Shown here piece after piece: positions 33,492 through 46,060 of a DNA stretch of 64,000 nt. The notes under the pieces were generated by a model. That model saw nothing but the letters and a program-made list of their open reading frames with translations. It was not told where the DNA came from and ran no database searches. Origin of the DNA: Corythucha ciliata (Eukaryota > Arthropoda > Insecta > Hemiptera > Tingidae); assembly GCA_038030265.1 (NCBI GenBank), contig CM075937.1, forward strand, positions 34,576,198-34,640,197. The letters run 5' to 3'. The first letter of the stretch is position 1. Each line of letters begins with the position of its first letter. The translations under genes and the position numbers were made by a program.

Positions 33492-36400
33492 TTATGGCTG
33501 TTGTATCGTATAATTTTGAATTTGATGCACTTACGCAGGTTACTTTATCTCTTCTTTAGGACCTTGAAATGTATTTTTACAACGTGTATATCGAGTTGAA
33601 AACTATTTATTGAGGGAGGCAGTGAAATTCTGGGAGACTCAAAATCATTCGCAAAATATCCCGCAACGATCTTCGGTTTGAATGGGGGGGGGGGGGAGTG
33701 AAAAAGTGAGAGAAATTATCATCTAAACCCTAGTATGCATGACGTTTGAAATCACCACGAATGCGTGCGCTGGGTCTATTAGATCCAGATATATTTTGTA
33801 CTTGATTTTTGGCATTATTTGTCTCATAAATTCCTATTTTGAGATGTCACATTATTTATTTAGAGGTTCATGACCGATTTGAACCATTTCAGAAATGCCA
33901 ATGCCCATAAAAAACGTTTTTGTTTTCAACTGTTTCGGAGATTGAGCTCGAGTAGGGTGATCAAAGCCAATCGCCCATACAGTAATCTCGGAATAATGAA
34001 AAAGGTGGAAAATGTGTAATTGAAAAAATATAGAGTTGAACCACAATCTAACGGAACCTAAAAATCAATAAAACCAATTTGTTTCACATGTGATTAGATC
34101 CATTTACATCTGGAAATTTTGTTGAAAAATTCCATCAGAGTTTGGTTTAACTATAGTACCTAAACAATCCAGTTACAAAACAAAAATAATGCCAGCTATC
34201 AGAATAGTGTTGTTAGCGAATTTCGCACAAACCAAATGCGTGCACACTGCAATCTATTCGGGAACGAGTTACATCTGACGAGATTCATAACTGGCTTTTA
34301 TTATTTTGACGGGTCCAACGGGTTGACGGGTACAAAAAATAATGGAACGAGGTATGGAACAATATTTTACGCTTACAAAAACTTCTTCCCATGCGCAAGG
34401 CCAACCAAAACGAACACCACTGAGCGAGTATCTCGCACTGCAAGTGAAAGAGAAACTTTACCCTCAAAATGAACCTATCACTCAATAATGCCACAAAATC
34501 AATGAAAATTACCCTACTTAAGCACTGGGTCTGTCATACCCAGCGCATTCATTATAGGTAGGTCGCCAGAAAAATGTCGCCGGAATCTCGACAATCGGAA
34601 AAAATTGCCCCAAAGTTTAAGAAATGGGTTGAATACAGCCGAACTGAAGATGTCTTAGAGGCTCACAGTGATATAGCGAAATATAATTCCAACGTAAGAC
34701 GGTAACGCCTCACGATAAACAGCTCGCGATAAACAGCTAAATCTACTGGCTTGCCCCCACATCCCCCATTGCCCTATTCAAAGTTGAGCCGTCAGAAAAA
34801 CTGTTCTATTTTACCATTTTTTGCTGCACACCCACCCGCGGTCAGCATTTCGACTCCACACATCCCTTAGAAGGAATTTTCCTCACATGATGAGGCTCGG
34901 TGGCGTCGATGCACTTTCTTTGTCGCTGAGCGACTTTGTTTGGCATTCTAACAAACATCTGGATGATTTCAACGTCAAAACTTTTCGCTCCCGCAGCTGT
35001 CGGTAAGAAAGAGTGCATTTCTTTTCGTATACGGGTATCCTAAGCCGTCCCAGAAGTAATAATGTTGATACCATAATTTTTTTCGTTAGTGTTTGACCCT
35101 CCCTCATACTGTTTGCTGCCGGACTTCTTTTCCCATATTGTCACCCCCCTCTCGACAACAATTGTCATAAGTTTCCGTGGTTTTCGAAGGGCTTTGTTAT
35201 ATTAATTTTTGCGCCAAATTTTAGGATAAACTTGTGAATTTGCCCAAATTCACATTGCAAATTCACATTGCATGGCATTTCATCAAATTTCTTCCCCTAT
35301 TGTGGCCCTTCTCCGAATTAACTTTTTGAAGAAATGTAAATGGTAATCAAAGGCCGTTGATACATTAGAGTTTTGAACTGAATTTTGATGCGCTGGGATA
35401 AATGAGTACCGTTTGGCGTTTTTTTAACAATTGCATCCCCCCCCCCCTTGAATTTGTTATACATATCTATAGTAATTTATGGTGCTTGTTGCATTCATTT
35501 TTCAGCCAAATTTTAATGTAGCTAGATAAACGTGTGAATTTTAGCACCGAGACATTTTTCACGGCACAGCCTTGTGAAACAGAAAGATGCTTTCCAACTT
35601 GTGTCACTGAGAAATCATAAAAATGTATCCGTGCGTACAGGACTTACTATAACCAACTAATAAATTACTCTCATGTTGGTCCTGGCTCCTAGGAAGGCAT
35701 TCGAAGGTTTTTGACACGACAAACCCAAAAATCAGACGACGCGTTCAACTCCCCCGACCCCTTATCATTGACTTCTGGGCCATGTTTCCGAGGCCCAAGA
35801 ATGCCCGCAAACGTGATTCCGCCGGAGGAACCGATCTCAACAGGTCACACTGGAGCCGAGAAAATCGAAAACAAAGAAAAATCTTATTTTTTGGCCAATT
35901 TAAGGGGCGGAAACCGGTTGCATTGTCAATTAAGCATTGACCGACGAACTCATAAACCACGCCCGGCTCAAATTGATTATTTCAGTGATGCCGGCGTTTA
36001 TTTCCCCGCCAGTGGCTCGATTTCAGGGAACGCCTACGATGGCCACGCAATCGAAAGGCCTGCAAAGTTTAAAGAGCATCGGTGCACGACGGTGGATCGC
36101 TAGCCAAATGGGTTGGCGTACATGCACGGTACACATTCATTGAGAAGAGGCTTTTGAAAGCAAAGATGTATTCAGAAAATAAAATAATAAGTTTTTCTAC
36201 CGAAGAAACAATCTCGCTGAGGTTTTTGACCGTACCATAAAATTGTAGAACCGTAAGGGTCGTCATCACCATTTGTGAAAACGGCAGACCATCGAAACCT
36301 CGACGTCAATTGCCCATCAGTAAATGAAATGAATGGATCGTCAAAAAACTCACCCGTCCTTCAAGAACATTCGCTGGCCATACACTTGCGTTCTTATTTC

Positions 36401-37435
36401 CTCTAAAAATCGTGGCGCGTCAAAACTCCAGAGGAAAGCGTGAAGGTATAAAAAATGGGGAAGGGAAATTTTGCTTCCAAAAACACTTTCCCAAGGTAAA
36501 ATGTGGCGCAAGGAACGGGAGAGGAAAAAACGGCAAGAGAAAACTATAAATAACAAATTTGTGCAGTTATAGAAAGGATTGTTGTCATTTGAAGGGATAA
36601 AACGTTGGTGCATGGTCAAATCATTTCTCGTATCGTGCCATTTTTTGGCGAGGCGCGTTGTCATGTTCAAAATTTCAAGAGGATAATAAAGTGTGTAGAA
36701 CAAAACACAAGCCATGTCCGGGGTGCGAATGACCAGTTTCAGTTTGCCACTTTTAGGGTACAACTCTTCAGTCAGTTTAGCTATTTTCAGGGCACAATAG
36801 TTCCGCTATTGTGCCGCTAGCTATTTTAACGGCGCTAATTGTCAGTGCGTCCATTTTTAGGTCGTGGATAGTCATCTCGGCTATTAGCCAGTTTTGGATC
36901 GCGAGCGGTACTAGGTTTTGGTGCAAAAGGTTGGTTTAGCAATTTTTACGGTGCGAACCTTCAATTTTGCCACTTGACCATTTCTACTAGCCGAACTTTT
37001 TATAGTGAAAGTCTAGTGACTCATTCCACTACACTGTGAGTTTCCCCTGTGCCATTTACGAGTCCTATGTTTCAATGATTCTCTCCAGTAGTCTCCATCA
37101 TAAGAAATCCGATCAACGTGGTCATAAGTGTTAGAGGGAAGTAGTTAAAAAACGATTTCAGTAGTGATAGATATTACGTTTCTGTACACAATTTCATCTC
37201 TAAACTCATATAAATTAATCTTAGTTACACCTTAAGAATATTCAGTTTCAGCTTTCAGCAATACATTTTCTTTTGCAGCCATGCTATGTACATACAAGCT
37301 TCAAATGACAAGGAAACATATAAAATAGAACAGGGTGTGGGGGCGTAGATATTTTTTATGATACAATAATTATAATAATGTTGATTTCTGATATAATTAA
37401 AATGTACAAAAGAATGTAGGGAGGAAGGCCCCTTC
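33492..37435. other. Intergenic 3' of CDC27, no gene recognised
   Basis: Poly-G and poly-C tracts lie at about 33,686-33,696 and 35,439-35,448. A 130-codon plus-strand frame at 35,711-36,103 is repeat-derived: its aaaccacgcccggctcaaat phrase recurs near 39,155. From 36,770 to 37,000 degenerate units of the type tagctattttcagggcac recur. The 3' UTR of CDC27 must lie just below 37,436, but no AATAAA was found close by. Confidence 0.4.
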
Positions 37436-40400
37436 CTACAGAAAAGCATCATCAGATTCATTTTGTTCTACTCCGCTACCACCCCCACCTGAACTACCAC
37501 TGTCGACGCTACCCCCAGCTGGAGTCGACTCCTCTAAATTGTTCGGAATTTCCGAGGCTGTCTCTTCAGCAGCTGAATCTTCCTCTCCAGGGTCTTGCGA
37601 GTGGGAAGAAATCCCCGGATCGATGGCCTCTTTGATTTGAGTCGTCGCTCCTTTTGGATCCAAATCCGTCGCCCAACTAAAGTGCATAAGTGCCAGATGT
37701 GTGTTGCCTAGCTTTTTGTGAACCTTGCCAGTGAGATAGTAGACGAGCGACTCTTTGGGCACAATTTCTTTGAGCTCGTCAAGCTCTACGAGAGCCTCGT
37801 GGTGACGATTGAGCGATGTGAGAATCGAAGCTCTGTGGAATTTACATAGAGGATTTTTCGGGTCAAGGGCGACGGCTTTGTTCAGCGTTTCGAGGGCCTG
37901 CTCTTTCCTTTGCAGTGCAAGTTGTACCTTTAGTTGACAACAGATTTGAGTGAGAAGGCGAATAAAATGAGGGCGAGAGAGAAATACTTACAACTCCAAT
38001 GTGGCACATAAGAACGCAACTATTAGGGTGAATAGAAAGAGCTCGTTTAAAATGCAGTTCTGCCAGCTGGAATTTTTCTTGTTTGGAGTATATCGTACCG
38101 ATGCCATACCTTGACATATCAATGACTTAACAATTGCCAAAATAAACAGCGAAAAGTAAACAAACGAACCATGCGTTATAATGTCGAGAATCCAGTCTTG
38201 CGGCGTTACGAAAACAACTCATCCCCTTTTCCAACTCCTCCGTGGCAACATATTCATGGCCGAGAAGAGTGTACGCGTAAGCGAAATTGGGGTCCACCTG
38301 AACGGCTCGCTGAAAGAATTTAATAGCTACGTCGTGCTCTTTCTGCAGGGAGTAACAATTTCCAGCAGCGCACCACGCCTCTGGCGAGGTTTTATCGAGA
38401 GCGACAAGATCCTGAGCGAGAGCCGACAGAGCGGCCTCTTTTTGAAGGTGCCACAGGGCGGTTGAATAGATTTCCATCATGTGGCAACGCTCGGGGTCGA
38501 TTTTCCGCACTTCTGCGAAAGCTCTAAAGCGAACAGCTCCACGTAAGTGTTTTCCTATGGTGAAGATACAATCGATTTCTTCACTTACTTGCACGCTTGT
38601 TTGTAATCGGCTAGCTCAAAGTACGCTTTCCCAACAAGATTGAGCACCCATCCTGTGTTTTTGTGGTGCGGGGGCAAAGACTGAAGCACATCAATTGCTT
38701 TATTGCACTCAAATTGTGATAAGTTGAGATAGGCTAGGCCGAGTTCTCGCATGAGAGTGACTAAGCCCTCTGAAAAACAGAAATAACAAATACAATTTTT
38801 TTTGCAGTTTTCGTATGAAAATTATAACGACCAATCGATTATTCTTTGCGTCTCAGCACCCAGGTTTTGCCAGAAGCACACTGTCGGAAATAGTGCACCT
38901 AGTTCCAGGGCAAAAACTAGTTTTTCACAGGGCGAGCAAGCTTCATTTTTCCTCCCCTGGAAGGTGGTGGGACAACATTTATTTTGATGTCCCTAGAAGT
39001 AATGGGAGAGCCGCTCACCATACCATTAAAGCCGTGATCCGAGCCTTGATCCGAACAATAATGAAATCGATGATAATGCATAACGGCCAATTTAAGAGGC
39101 ACTGGTGGCCACTCGTTGCACAGGTCAAATGGGCTCTGTCCAGGAGACTCATAACCACGTCCGGCTCAAATCGATACACTTCGAAAAAATTATCCAAAAA
39201 ATCTCCCAGTCCCTGAGCGATTTTAGCGTATACGAAACGAATGGAAGAAACCGCGTATTTTAAGGTTTCTGGACACAATGATTCTGAAAATCGATATGGA
39301 TTTTCGACCAGAAGTGCCGTTGAAGGGTTTCTTACTGTGACTCGGGGGTTTTTGTGCGGGGGCGTTTTCAGGCTCCACACGAATTTTCACGAGGAGGGAG
39401 GCACGCCGACAACGGCAGCACTGTCGACCCCTCCCCCCCTGAAGTCCTAGGAAGAGTCTCGTTGCTCGTAGTCATCGATGGCCGCTCTGGGACCTTAGTA
39501 CGAACGGCCAGGAAATAAAAGCGAATTAACGATATTACACCATGGTAACCAGACATTTACAACATTCTTTACTGATCGCTGGTACCCCTGGCTGGAGTCG
39601 AGAAAATCGGATGATACCAACAACCACCCGAAACATTCATCATTGGACATAAGGCGTCCCCTTTGAAGAAAGCGGCCACTCTGTTCCGTTTTGGACTGGA
39701 ACTGGAAGCATTTCATGGGCGAGCATGTCCCGAAGGACTCATAAATCACCCCTACAATTCGAGAAAGTGACCATCAGCAGCGTACCGTGGCACCCGGGGG
39801 GCTAGACCATCCGGGACCGCCATTCAGAGGGTGCCCCAGAAAAGTTAAAGGATTTTTAAGGCGGGGTTTCAGCCGGGTTTCCCCGCTCTCTCGCCTAAAC
39901 TTCGCACATAAATTTTGGCTCCATTTCTGCACCAATCTCTGATTGCAAGTCGTTTTTAGTGCATTTCATTCTGCAAATGCACTATTTAATCTTCAGGAAG
40001 TTCTACAGTAACGTTAGATCTTGTTGTTTCAAATTTCATCCCTAAAATAACCCTAAAACACTTTAGAATTCGAATGTGTTTTAAGGTAATTTCAGGGATG
40101 AAATTTGAAAAATCAAGATCTAACGTCACTGTAGAACTTCGTGAAGATTAAAATTAGACTTTGAAATCGAATATTGGTGCAGAAATTGGGCAAAAATTTA
40201 TGTGCGAAGTTTAGGCGAGAGATGACTGGGAAGGGGTCGAGGAAACCCACCTGAACCCCCCCCCCTTAAATACTATGTTCATGGATGTATAGGAACATGA
40301 AAAGAAGACTTGGTGCGCGGCTAAGGCCGCGTTCATACTGCGGCGATACGATATCGTTTCTACATCACTCTGACACATTTCCAGTTGTTTCTATTTGTCC

Positions 40401-41610
40401 CAGACGCTGTTTATTTGCGTATTGCTCTAGTTTGTTCGCCACCTAAAAGTTAAGAAAAAGCGCTAACTCTTCCTTAAATCTTACGAAAATTGCTCATTCA
40501 TGAGTAAAATGGAGAAAAACTCTTAATTCACGGCCATAGCTTACATAACGCAGCAAAATCGAGAAAAAGCGATAATTTTGGGCTAAGTTGAGTGAGAGAA
40601 AGCCGTCATACTCAGCTAAAATTTAAAAAATTGGCAACTCACAGCTTCCGGAGACAACTTCGTGGCTATAAAATTGAGAAAATTGGCTCATTTACGGCAA
40701 ATAAATGTGAAAACCTCTCTAACTCACGGCTAAAATAATAAAAACCCTTCATTCTCGATTAAAATTGAGAAAAACTCTAATCCGCACATGAGATTAAGAG
40801 AAACGCTATTTCTTGGATCAAACTAAGAAATTGCTCCACTCGTACTTGCAATTCAGAAAGGCCATTTGCAGACGTAATTGAGAAAAACGCCAACTGGCGG
40901 CTAAAATTGAAAAATAGAGGCTGAACCTGTGAAAAATTGCAAATTCACGGACATTCGCGGCTAAAAGGGAATAATTTGATGCTGAAATTAACAAAATGAG
41001 GTAATTCGCAGCTATAATAATTGAGAAAAAACTATAATTCCCGGATCTATGAGAGAAAACCGGATAATACGCGGCTAAAATTGAGATACAGCGTTTAATC
41101 ACAGCCAAACAATCGCAAAATTGCCAAGCGGTGAACATTGAGAGAAAGCGCTCATTCGCGGCTAAAATTAAGAAATGGCAGATTAATTGGAAAAAAGTTA
41201 GCTTAAATATTAATTATGAGTTAAAAATTCGCGGCTAAAATTGGAAAAAGCGTTTATTCGCGGCAAAAATTGATAATAAAACCATGGTTCGCGGACATTA
41301 TACTGGAGCAAATCCGCTAATCCACGGATCAAGTTAACAAAAAGCGCTCAATCGCAGCTAAAATGAAAAAAGTCACTCCGCCTATCAATTTGAGGAAATC
41401 AGCTTGAGGAAATAATTTACGGCTTGAAAATAAAAAAAAATATATTCACGGCTAAAATAGGCAAAATGTAGCAGCTGACGGCAAAAATTGAGGAAAAGCC
41501 ATGATTCGCGATTAAAATTGAGAAAAAACCCACGGTGATTCACAGTTCTATTTCAGAAAACCAGTTAATAGGCCGCCGAAATTGATATAAACCGCTTAAT
41601 CGCAGCTGAA

Positions 41611-41648
<38 letters not shown>

Positions 41649-44600
41649 AAAAAAACAAAATGCTGATAAATTTGAGAAAATTCGTAGATTACGGCTAAAA
41701 TGAAGTATAGCTGTAATTATCTGATAAAAATGAGAAATAATCAATTCACAGTTAAAAGTGAAAAAATCGCTAATTCGCGTCTCAAATTGAGAAAAACCCG
41801 GTTATTTACTGCTGAAATTGAGAGAAAGTACTATCTCGCGGCTAAAATAGAGGAAAAGCGGTCAAATTCGTAGGTACAATTGAGAAAAACCAGTCATTCT
41901 TTGCCGAAATTCAAAGGAAAGCGCCAATTTGAGGCAGAAATTAAGAAAACGTTAAATGCCTGATAGAATTGAGAAAAACGATAAATCGCGAAAAAAATTG
42001 GGTGACATTGCTAATTCACGGCTAAAAAAAACAACAACACCTAATACGCAGCAAAAATTGAGAAATACGCTAATTGACGGCTGAAATTGAGAATAAGTGA
42101 TAATTCCCGATTAAAATCGAGGAAAAGCTCTAATTAGCTGCTAAAAAATAGGAAAAGCGTACAAACTCACAGGTAAAGCTCTAATTAGCGGCTAAAATTG
42201 GGAGAAAGCGATAATTGACTGCTACAATTGAGAAAAAACGGTCATTCGCAGCTAAACTGTAGAAAACACCAAATCGTTGTTTTTTGGCAGGGGGGGGGGA
42301 GGCAAATTCTTCGCGTAAAATTGATTGAGAATAACCTATAATTTTACGCTATATACGCACAAATTACGTTCTTTTGATGACTAACGGGCTTCACTGAGGT
42401 TCCCTTCCCGGGTCCCGATTTGTGTAGGTCCGCCACTGGCGTTCATCCCCCCGATAGAGGTTGGAAGAAGGTTTTGATGTTTTTTAGGGCAAGTGATATC
42501 GACTCCACGGGAGGGGGCATGGCGCCTCTGCCAAAGGCCTACGAAACCTATTCGTAAACAGGAAAAAACGGACATCACACGTCCAGCGAAACGAGAGTCC
42601 GTGAAGCGTCGAAGTAATTAGCTGAACAGCTATATTAACATGTTCTTAAAATAAAAAAAATCGATCCTTCAGTGTTAACTCAACAGGAACCTCAATCCTA
42701 TGCATTCTCCACCAAGAATTTTGGACACTTAACAATGCGAGCTCATAACTTCACTCCACTATTATCATGGGCATACCATGACGGACCTATAATTACATAC
42801 AAAAACAAATAAAAGAAGTATAACTGTGACTAACCGACAGCAGTTCTTTGCAACGCGAGCACTTGCTCCGAAGTTGATTTCCCTGAAGTCGGTGTACTAC
42901 CACCTAAAGTCGCCGATTCACTTGACGCGTTCAAGCCAGACAAATTAACGCTGCTGACTCCACCAACAGGAGTCTCCAAGCCTCCACCTCCTCCGCCTCC
43001 ACCACCGATGATCACGGTACCCCCACTTCCCGTTCCACGAACACCACTCGACGCGCTATTTTTCTCGTTCAGATCCACAGAACGCGCAAGCGCCTGTTTG
43101 GCCATACGACACTTGGTTTTCTTTGACGGAGATTTGGGAGAGGTGAATTTCGAACGATTCGGCGACTTTGTGTTCTCTTTGACGGCACAACTATTGGTGA
43201 AGAGGCGGGACGACCGGCGCACTGACTGAGGTTGCGGAGTTCCCGACATGTTATTATTTGTGTTGCTGGACTGATTGAAAATCATTTTGGCCGTTTGAAG
43301 AGGAGTATCCTTCCGCACAAGTTGCTGCAATAGAAATAATTTAAACTGTGATGAATGGGACGAGGAAGGTTATCTTAACTCTCTTACTCTTTTCAAATTG
43401 GATTTTTGGTCGTTAACTTCAGAGAGCGTGGTTAACGGCGAAGGGCATCCGTCGATGTCCAGGGATAAGTCTAGGGGAACAACCCCAAAACTGAAAGAAA
43501 AAAAAAAACATTGTTAATGGATAACAATAGCAATAATAATGATAACTCACCTGGGAGTAAGAGGACTAACAGCACCTGGGAATATGTTTTTATATCTAAT
43601 GGCCCTTTTTGGTCGAGCAACGTTAGGAACATGGGTTGGCATGTCAGGAGTGAGCGCTCTAATGCCCGACATAACCATGTTGCTCATATTGACAACGGTG
43701 ATAGGAGTACTGAACAAAAAACGGAATTGGTTAAATTAGGCAAGAGCGAGCAATTAATGCGACGGGGAAAAAAACTTACCTCAAATTATAATTTTTGGAT
43801 GAGTCTAACGAATTATTAGTAGGGGCTGTATCACAGGATGAATTTGACTGGGAGAAAAATACACCACACATTAAACAATAATAAACATAGTCATTAGATC
43901 ACAATACCTGAGAGTTCACAAACGCGATGACTGGATTAGATCCAGTCACGTTGGTCATTACATCGGCTGCTCCGTTCAAGTTGAAAACTTTTACAGGGTC
44001 GGGACGGTCACCTCGCCGACACAATTGCTCAAACACCGACCAGAGAAAAGGATTTAATTTCAAAGCCTTTCTCGACGCTTCCACACCCTTCTGGTGACGC
44101 TCGGTTGAAAAACAAACGGTTGCGAGAAGCATGAGAGCGAAACCGGCCACGTCCCCGAATTCTTTGACCACATCCTCGAAGGTTTTACTCCGACCCGAAT
44201 CTTCACCGATGAGAACATTTTCTGCTTCTGCCGTTCTGGATTGTGGAAAGGATTAGAATTCCGCAAAAAATGGTCATCGATTCTCCAATAACTCACTTTT
44301 GTAAATCTAAACAGCATTTAGCCAACAGAAATTTACATTGCGGAGAAGAAGAATTCTTTAATAGTGAATACGCTTGGTGAGGCTTCCCACTTCTGTAATA
44401 ACATGTAGCTAAGAGCCATAGCGTTTCTTCCGACTCAACTGTCAAAGAAGAACGTCAAAAACGTTATTATACCACAAAAGGCGTGCTCAGAAATACCAAC
44501 CTTCAGCTTTTAGTCTCTCAGCCAAGAATATAGCGTCGTTGTAAGCGTAGTGATTTAAACAATGCCAAATGGCAGCCTGCGAAAGAGAGAAATTATGAAA

Positions 44601-45281
44601 AAAGAGGAATTAACGCAAAGAACTTGGCTCATTAGCTGGAATAAGCGAGGTTTACTAGGATTGAACTAGAAATGGGAGATTACAAAAACTGAGTAACTAG
44701 ACCGGATTATAACGGGTCGGAGGCGAATAAAATAAAGAACCAAAGGAAGTGGGAAACGTGCCCCAACAATATGACCATATCGTCGGAAAAAGTTAATTTT
44801 TCCCTACAACTTTTCTCCGACTCACAAATCGAAAATCCACAGCCTCCTCACCTTACCAATCGTTCTTTTAGCTCCGTGACTTGCCTATTCCGACAAAAAA
44901 CAAACATTTACCCCCATAACAGCAGGTCTGTGAGTGCGATGAATGTAAGGGCGAGAAAAGTAGTTTTTTTGGAAAATCAAGTTCCGGAATTTATATGAAG
45001 GTTTCTGTTGAGGGTTTGAAGGTTTGAGAAATCGTACACACGCCTTACGAGTTCACGTCCACACTGATGGCTTTGGCCTCGAGTGGCCGCCACTAGTGGG
45101 AGGGCGTGTATATAAGAAGAAGAAAATTGCGCAAAAGAAAGGAAATGTGGGCGAGACTGAATCGTTTGTCAATTCACAAAACACGGAAAGTTGTCCTGGC
45201 AATGTAAGAACAATGTCTCCAAGGCTTCAACTTCACCTGCAACACGGTCACCTGGGTGGCCAGGGCGATACTTACCTCCAT
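37436..45281 (-). CDS. CDC27: Cell division cycle protein 27 / APC subunit 3
   Basis: CDC27 is a TPR scaffold subunit of the anaphase-promoting complex, the nuclear and mitotic ubiquitin ligase that degrades cyclins and securin. Twelve exons fit in phase: 45,237-45,281; 44,501-44,576; 44,297-44,438; 43,908-44,235; 43,780-43,847; 43,551-43,709; 43,388-43,490; 42,835-43,324; 38,589-38,769; 38,170-38,523; 37,992-38,109; 37,436-37,927. They give about 851 residues (human 824). N-terminal TPRs carry AAIWHCLNHYAYNDAIFLAE, LLATCYYRSGKP and LNPFLW. Residues about 200-470 are a Ser/Pro/Gly-rich linker. The C-terminal TPR superhelix (about 475-760) carries SPEAWCAAGNC, FFQRAVQVDPNFAYAYTLLG, LCKFHRAS and HLALMHFSWATDLDPKGA, followed by an acidic tail. 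Intron 8 (38,770-42,834) is repeat-filled. Exons 2-12 are firm; exon 1 is less sure. Confidence 0.95.
39845..40270. mobile_element. Foldback element in CDC27 intron 8
   Basis: The left arm (ccgctctctcgcctaaactt, cgcacataaattttgg, gttctacagtaacgttagat, caaatttcatccctaaaata) is repeated in inverted order on the right (ctgggatgaaatttg-like, atctaacgtcactgtagaac, tttatgtgcgaagtttaggc). The axis is near 40,060 and the arms are about 200 bp. Both outer ends carry G/C-rich tracts. Non-coding and presumably non-autonomous. Confidence 0.7.
40323..40430 (+). repeat. Half of an inverted pair flanking CDC27 5' exons (left)
   Basis: ggccgcgttcatactgcggc, then gatacgatatcgtttc and agacgctgtt, matches in inverted orientation the block at 45,355-45,441. 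It lies in intron 8 at the edge of the degenerate array. It is either a MITE copy or one end of a larger element. Confidence 0.6.
40440..42330. repeat. Degenerate ~30-bp tandem array (family 1) in CDC27 intron 8
   Basis: The unit ttcgcggctaaaattgagaaaaagcgctaa-type (core cggctaaaattgagaaaaa) recurs about sixty times with variable spacing. A run of roughly 35-40 A lies at 41,606-41,646, and a G-run at 42,290-42,299 ends the array. It accounts for nearly half of this intron. The same family occurs at 7.2-10.0 and 47.6-49.1 kb. Confidence 0.8.
44577..45236. other. CDC27 intron 1, no feature
   Basis: This is the sequence between the candidate first exon and exon 2. Open frames of 75-113 codons on the plus strand overlap this intron and show no domain or splice support. 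No repeat family was recognised. Confidence 0.4.
45237..45281 (-). CDS. CDC27: Candidate first coding exon of CDC27
   Basis: This exon starts at ATG (45,279-45,281), reads 15 codons ending TVLQ, and stops at a donor (CAG then gtgaag). That is phase 0, as exon 2 requires. Vertebrate CDC27 begins MTVLQEPVQAAIW, so TVLQ followed by AAIW is suggestive, although EPVQ would be missing. An alternative donor (gtaagt) sits two codons after the same ATG and would give M-E-AAIW. A further upstream exon cannot be excluded. Confidence 0.5.
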
Positions 45282-45354
45282 CGTCAGGTCAAGCTCATAA
45301 ATACCGGTCCCTGTTCTCCCTCCTTCACAATTCATAAATCGCCGACGCAACATA

Positions 45355-45441
45355 ACAGCGTCTAGGACAGATAAAAGCCACTGGAACTGTGTGAGAGTGA
45401 TATCGAAACGATATCGTATCGCAGCATGAACGCTGCCTAAG
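45355..45441 (-). repeat. Half of an inverted pair flanking CDC27 5' exons (right)
   Basis: acagcgtctaggacagataa through gaaacgatatcgtatcgcag to catgaacgctgcc aligns in reverse complement with 40,323-40,430. It lies 74 bp upstream of the candidate CDC27 start codon, so it probably falls in the 5' UTR or promoter. Confidence 0.6.
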
Positions 45442-45454
45442 GTATCAACTATTT

Positions 45455-46060
45455 GCCCCCTAAAAATAGCCAAACTGGCCATTTTACCTCTCGAAATGTC
45501 TTCCTCACCTAAAACGGCTATACTAATTTTTCGCGCCTCATAATGGCAGGCATAACTGACGATTTGCGACCTTAAAATGGCTAAACTGGCAAATATTGAC
45601 CGCTGGAAATAGCCAAACTGGCAATTTCCGGTAAAAAAAAAAAGTCAAACTGATGGTTCGTGCCCTCGAAATGCCTAAACAGCTTAGCTTATTCGTGTAT
45701 AAAGTGGTAAAATCTACCATTGACGCGCCAAAAATGGCCGAGGTTACCATTCGCGCTTTGGCTTGATGGAAAACTTACTATTCGCTCCCCAACCAAAATG
45801 GCATTACAGGCAAACGCGGTTTGGAAATGGCTAAAACAACTATTTAGGCGCTATGCACGCTCTAAAATTGGCAATAGTGACATTATACGCCCCAAAAATT
45901 GCCAAACTGACGATTCGTGCCTTAAAAAGGCCTATACAGATGATTCCTTCCGTGAAAATGGCAAAGGCAACCATTTACGCTCAAAATATGTCCAAACTGT
46001 CAATTCGCGCCTAAAAAGCGATTCCCGCACACGCAGGACGGGACCACTTTTCTACCGCTT
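45455..46060. repeat. Degenerate tandem array (family 5) upstream of CDC27
   Basis: Units of the form ccccaaaaatggccaaactg followed by acgattcgcgc repeat about every 30-40 bp. The same family reappears at 58.23-58.72, 59.83-60.33 and 60.83-61.32 kb. The 129-codon plus-strand frame is repeat-derived. Confidence 0.7.

Noticed and set aside
35711..36103. 130-codon plus-strand open frame
   Set aside because: It has no known motif and no splice support, and pieces of it (the aaaccacgcccggctcaaat phrase) recur near 39.15 kb, so it is dispersed repeat.
38181..38465. Plus-strand 94-codon frame
   Set aside because: It is antisense to CDC27 exon 10.
40440..42330. CRISPR-like repeat array
   Set aside because: Repeats are strongly diverged with no regular unique spacers, no cas genes, and a eukaryotic intron context.
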